From NCBI RefSeq assembly GCF_019097595.1, contig NC_080710.1, positions 15,345,280 to 15,409,279 of the forward strand: a DNA stretch of 64,000 nt. The letters run 5' to 3'. Origin of the DNA: Hemibagrus wyckioides (Eukaryota; Chordata; Actinopteri; Siluriformes; Bagridae). The notes below the pieces were generated by a model. That model had not been told where the DNA came from. It saw only the letters and a list, made by a program, of their open reading frames with translations, and did no database searches. The position numbers were made by a program, and so were the translations under genes. This document shows positions 38,291 through 64,000 of the stretch, piece by piece; position 1 is the first letter of the stretch; the number at the start of each line of letters is the position of its first letter.

Positions 38291-39274
38291 AAAGCAGCTT
38301 TAAAGAAATATATATATATAAAAAAAAACATTTGCCATATCAATTTAAATTGATCAAATTATCCCTAATGAGCAAGCCAGAGGCGACAGTGGCAAGAAAG
38401 AACATCCTGGGACAGAGGTAGAAATAGAGCTGGGTTCGATGAGAAAAAAAATCTTATTTTACTCCACCCATTTAACAACTCCTACACACTGCACTGTTAA
38501 GGTGAATACGGTTATAATAATCAGAGAGTTTAAGTGGTTAATTATTGACTGATTTAATATAGATTGCTTAAGTTAGTGAAGATAACATGATTCAGTATGG
38601 TACATCAGAATTTGTGTGATTTTTGAATTTAGAATACGTTATATTACAATTTTGAATAAAGCTATTTCTAATGGCAGGTAAGAAGTAGTTTGTAGTGAGG
38701 TGACCTGCCTGTATACTGTAGACACGTGTACTGATGTTCATACTGTATATGAAATATGATTTGATATGGGGAATGTATGAATGAATAGAGGAAGGACAAG
38801 TGCAGTGTGATGGCCTACTTTGCAGTATGAGGCCCTATCTAAAGATTCCTCTGCTATTCCTTGCTGTCTCATCTGCCTTGTCATTTTACATCACCATCAG
38901 TCATACTTCCTCAAGTGTTTCCAGTGAACACACACACACACACACACACACTGTAACACATTAATACTGACATTTTCTTCTCTCTCCTCTTGTGTCCATC
39001 TCTGTCAGTCAGTCTCTTATTAAAAATCCTTCAACTGTTTTACATTATATCTCTTCTTCATTTCTGATTTTTGTACATTTCTCTCCTTGTGTGATTTGAA
39101 GCAGTAAGTAGATGCTGGTTGATCTCGTGATTGCATCAGTAATCAACTCTGTGATTCTGATCAAACCCCTGAATTCAAATTAGAGTTGCAGTTTAAGTCT
39201 AAATTTGATAGGAGATAGATAATATGTAATTGTCCTGTATGTCTGACTAACAGTGAAGGAATATGGACATCACC
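38291..39274. other. Intronic, (CA)n at 38931-38951
   Basis: No gene or mobile element recognised apart from a short CA array. Confidence 0.5.
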
Positions 39275-39420
39275 ATGGTTGTCTTGCACAGCTGTGGTTG
39301 GGGTTTTGATTCCTGCTTCCATCCTGTGAGCATGGAGTTTGTATGTTCTCCCTGTGCTTCTGTGGTTTCCTCTGGGTACTCCCATTTCCTCCAACCTCCC
39401 ACTTTTTACCGTGTGCACTG
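39275..39420 (+). mobile_element. SINE fragment
   Basis: The middle part of the main SINE family: 'gttttgattcctgcttcc', 'catggagtttgtatgttctc', 'gtggtttcctctgggtactc'. Truncated at both ends. Confidence 0.65.
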
Positions 39421-39502
39421 CTAGGTTAATTTGATATCCTTCTGTATACAGGGAAGGAACAGTTAGTTAAGAGGAATACCCCTGCCTGACGAAGCTTTTA
39501 CC

Positions 39503-40046
39503 AGGTTATAGGCATAACAATACGAGCACAGAGAGGTGAAGTGAATAACACTGATTATCTCCTCATCATGGCACCTGTTAGTGGGTGGGATACATTAGGC
39601 AGCAAGTGAACATTTTGTCCTCAAAGTTGATGTGTTAGAAGCAGGTAAAATGGGCAAGTGTAAGGATTTGAGCGAGTTTGACAAGGGCCAAATTGTGATG
39701 GCTAGACGACTGGATCAGAGCATCTCCAAAACTGCAGCTCTTGTGGGGTGTTCCTGGTCTGCAGTGGTCAGTATCTATCGAAAGTGGTCCAAGGTAGGAA
39801 CAGTGGTGAACCGGAGACAGGGTCATGGGTGGCCAAGGCTCATTGATGAACCTGGGGAGCAAAGGCTGGCCCGTGTGATCCGATCCAACAGACGAGCTAC
39901 TGTTGCTGAAATTTCTGAAGAAGTTAATGCTGGTTCTGATAGAAAGGTGTCAGAATACACAGTGCATGATGGGTCAGGGCTGTTTTGGCAGCAAGGGGGA
40001 CGAACACAATATTAGACATGTGGTCACAATGTGCCTGGTCAGTGTA
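39503..40046 (+). mobile_element. Internally deleted, non-autonomous Tc1-like element
   Basis: The left end ('ggcataacaatacgagc', then 'ggtgaagtgaataacactg') and right end ('gtggtcacaatgtgcctgg', 'tcagtgta') match the ends of a fish Tc1 family, though decayed. The 5' third of the transposase is joined directly to the last codons of the gene, so about two thirds of the element, including the catalytic region, is missing. Confidence 0.82.
39650..40015 (+). pseudogene. Truncated Tc1 transposase: DNA-binding domain only
   Basis: An open frame of 121 codons (start [14 protein letters not shown]) keeps the paired-type helix-turn-helix region through '[14 protein letters not shown]'. It then runs into a short junction and ends with the family's own C-terminus (GGRTQY, stop). 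All three catalytic residues are absent. The junction shifts frame and a 2-nt loss just before the end restores it, so the native stop is used. It cannot transpose itself. Whether it is expressed is unknown. Confidence 0.8.
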
Positions 40047-40077
40047 TAATGATATATACAATGATATATATGGGGAT

Positions 40078-40255
40078 GAACGTAAGTGGCTGAGGTGTTG
40101 GACTACCGATTGGAAGGTTGTGAGTTTGAATCCCAGGTCCACCAAGCTGCCACCACTGGGCCCTTGAGGAAAGCCTCCAGCCCTCAATTGCTTAGTTGTA
40201 TAAAATGAGAATTGTAAGTCACTCTGGATAAGGGAGTTTGCCAAATTTTAGAAAC
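40078..40255 (+). mobile_element. Second tRNA-derived SINE family
   Basis: The head 'agtggctgaggtgttggac' and 'gttgtgagtttgaatccc' is strongly tRNA-like, followed by 'ccaccactgggcccttgag' and the 3' end 'gtcactctggataagggag'. This is a widespread fish SINE with a different body from the copies at 35500 and 49329. Confidence 0.85.
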
Positions 40256-41256
40256 CTAAGAGACTAAATAAGTGATTGTTCCTTATCCATTTTAGTGCAG
40301 ACCACCAGCTGAGAAGGACATGTATTGTTAGCTATCATTCACTTAAATGCTAACTTTTCCTTTATGAGGTGACTCTGGTGATTTTACTGTAACCAATACT
40401 GTCATTTTAATAGTATTTTTTTTTTTAAAAATCCATCAAATTTTTTTTATTTTCTTAGAGTATTATAATGTTATACACATTGCTAGAAAATGCAGGGCAT
40501 TCATACTTAACATTTCTGTCAGAAGAAGCAGAAGCATGAAGTCAGAAGCAGTTGAGAATTGACCTCAAGATTTTCCTTGTATCTTCAAACTGTTGTGGCA
40601 GTAAGTTAGTTGAAACTAATTTCTTTAAGAAGGTGTTTATCCTATAGAAAATCCAAGACGTATGCTGGAAATCAGGTTGATTGAAAATCAGAACAGAATT
40701 TCATAAAAATGTAAGGGAAATTGTAGTTTTTGAGAGCGTTGCATTTTACAGTTTAGTAAGTTTTGACAGCAGTTCCCAGGAACTAGTTTTATAGAAAAGT
40801 TTACAACACTGTCAACAGCAGCATAGCTACAGTAAATTACTGTTATTCAATGATTATATGTTTGCGGTATGTAATATTTTGTGTCAGAATACATTTTGAT
40901 CTACCTTTGTCCATCCATCCATCCATCCATCCATCCATCTATCTATCCAAATCCCATCATTTTTTTATTGCATTTTTAAAAGCCAGGCCAGATCTGAATT
41001 CATCCCACCCACAACAGATGGTCAGCATTTCCATGTCAAATTATACACTTCTTTTTAGTAATCATGAGAGCAATTGAACTCATAAATTAGAAATTTATTG
41101 TGGCAGTAAACTGTATGGGTTGATGGATGGTAGATGGAAAAAGCACTACTAAAACATTGTTTATCGTCAATTAAAATGAATAAAACATTTATGAGAATTT
41201 TATACATGCTATACTGCTCTCACCTCTCTCTCTCTCTCTCTCTCTCTCTCTAACAG
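40256..41256. other. End of myh14 intron 1
   Basis: AT-rich sequence with a (CCAT)n run at about 40914-40938 and a (CT)n tract at 41225-41251, which forms the polypyrimidine tract of the acceptor at 41256. Confidence 0.55.
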
Positions 41257-41266
41257 GGACATAGCC

Positions 41267-62938
<21,672 letters not shown>

Positions 62939-64000
62939 TGGGAAGGTGAACGATAGAAGGAATAGACAAACAGACTGAGCTATAACAAAGGACACAGCGC
63001 ACACTGTATTGACTATACCTCTGCAGCCAAGGCGGAAGTTATTATATTGAAGACGCACATGAGCGTTCACAGAGGAAATAATACTAGTACTACTGAAATC
63101 AGTCATGATGCTGACATTGAACAAGTGGAAATCCAGCTACTTTTCCTAACATTTAAAGGAAAAATAGCATTAAAGTATATCAGAGAAGCCACATAACAGT
63201 GCAATGTATATCAGGCTTAATGTGGCAAATCTCATGATTCAGAGGCCTCAGATGAGTTTCTTGTGAAATGCGTGAGTTCAGATAGCTGCACAAACCCTAT
63301 GCGCTTTTTGAGTCAGCCATAAGCCTTGTATTTAAGGGCAATTTACATGTTTATGATGGCAATCAAAAAAGGCAAGTAGACATACTTCAAATGCAGAACC
63401 ATGATAAGACAAACTCTCATTGGCTGTGCTTGCATGAAAGATTAAACTGCAGAATTACTGTCAGGCTTTCTCTCTCTCACTTTAGCAGAAACTGATTTTA
63501 GGAATTGGGATTTTTAACAAAAAAGTGTCTTTGATATCAGTGTCTATCAGCTTCAAATTGTTATACTAGAGAAATTAGCCTTTTTTTTTGTTTAATTAAA
63601 AGTGATTTGGTAAGGATGACTCTATTCATACAAGTCAGACATTTTCATATCAACAAGAAAGTGAAAGAGAGAAATTGATTTACTGTGAAATATCTACGAA
63701 TATGAGCCAGGCATGCTAGCTTTGACATTTGACACTAAGATGATCGCAAATGCAGTTTTACAATCCAAATAACGGAAATCATGTAGGAGAAAACATTCAA
63801 AGACAGTACATAAGATCACATTTATGAAATCACTTTGATAAAAATCCATGGTTATTAGTAGTAGAAGTAATAATTCAGTGATAGTTCTCATTGGCTCAAA
63901 TGGTCCTGGAAATATTAAACCCATTTTAAAATGTTGTACCAGGAACACAATAAGATTAATTTTTTTCCAAAAGTACAATATGAAATAATGTTAGATTATC
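62939..64000 (+). other. myh14 3'UTR and downstream flank
   Basis: No coding sequence. ATTAAA variants at 63169-63174 and about 63442 could serve as polyadenylation signals; no canonical AATAAA was found in this stretch. The remainder is AT-rich. Confidence 0.45.

Larger units (their letters stand above)
34127..41256 (+). other. Inferred myh14 intron 1, rich in transposon debris
   Basis: About 7.1 kb between the non-coding exon and the start-codon exon. It contains GT and TA microsatellites (34559-34596, 35090-35126, 38931-38951), a Tc1 relic with a nested SINE, a minus-strand LINE fragment, a deleted Tc1 and two SINE families. It contains no other host gene I can support. Confidence 0.5.

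Noticed and set aside
40078..40140. Possible tRNA gene
   Set aside because: The tRNA-like A and B box region is the head of a SINE with the family's body and tail directly after it, and no clean cloverleaf or acceptor stem was seen.

Overview
The window is vertebrate nuclear DNA, almost certainly from a teleost fish. The evidence is intron-split genes with GT-AG junctions, many GT, GA, AT and ATT microsatellites, Tc1/mariner elements of the types common in fish, fish-type tRNA-derived SINEs and LINE remnants. A catfish or related otophysan is plausible from the repeat types, but the sequence alone does not settle it.

Three host genes are supported. (1) A urotensin-II-receptor-like GPCR (uts2r family) lies on the minus strand at 3945-5102 as a single coding exon; a probable non-coding first exon and promoter lie at about 6733-7040. 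(2) A Kir2-type inward-rectifier potassium channel, best matched to Kir2.4 (kcnj14), lies on the plus strand in three coding exons at 27242-30070 (556 aa). (3) A complete non-muscle myosin heavy chain II-C gene (myh14) is on the plus strand. Its likely CpG-rich promoter and non-coding exon 1 end at 34126. A 7-kb first intron full of transposon debris follows, then 40 constitutive coding exons at 41267-62938, which join without a frameshift into a 2015-aa protein.

The most interesting part is inside myh14. Between the P-loop exon and the next constitutive exon (motor surface loop 1) there are three separate, frame-preserving candidate cassette exons of 48, 33/36 and 12 nt. In loop 2 there is a 72-nt phase-1 cassette. 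Between the last rod exon and the tail exon there is a 27/24-nt candidate. Long CU-rich tracts precede two cassettes, TGCATG (Rbfox-type) sites follow two, and a UGC-rich 3' splice site precedes the 12-nt microexon. This looks like combinatorial, probably neural or hair-cell-type, splicing of both actin/ATP-tuning loops.

The rest is mobile DNA. There is one structurally complete Tc1 element (23738-24959) with perfect 29-bp terminal repeats, TA duplications and an intact DD34E transposase. An internally deleted Tc1 (39503-40046) still encodes a short DNA-binding-domain protein. Older Tc1 relics include one split by a SINE with a 10-bp target duplication. SINE copies include one split by a second retroelement. 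LINE reverse-transcriptase and 3'-end fragments and a palindromic MITE complete the set. Large intergenic stretches (1-3.7 kb, 7-12.8 kb, 13.4-22 kb, 25-27.2 kb, 31-32.9 kb) hold no gene I can support.
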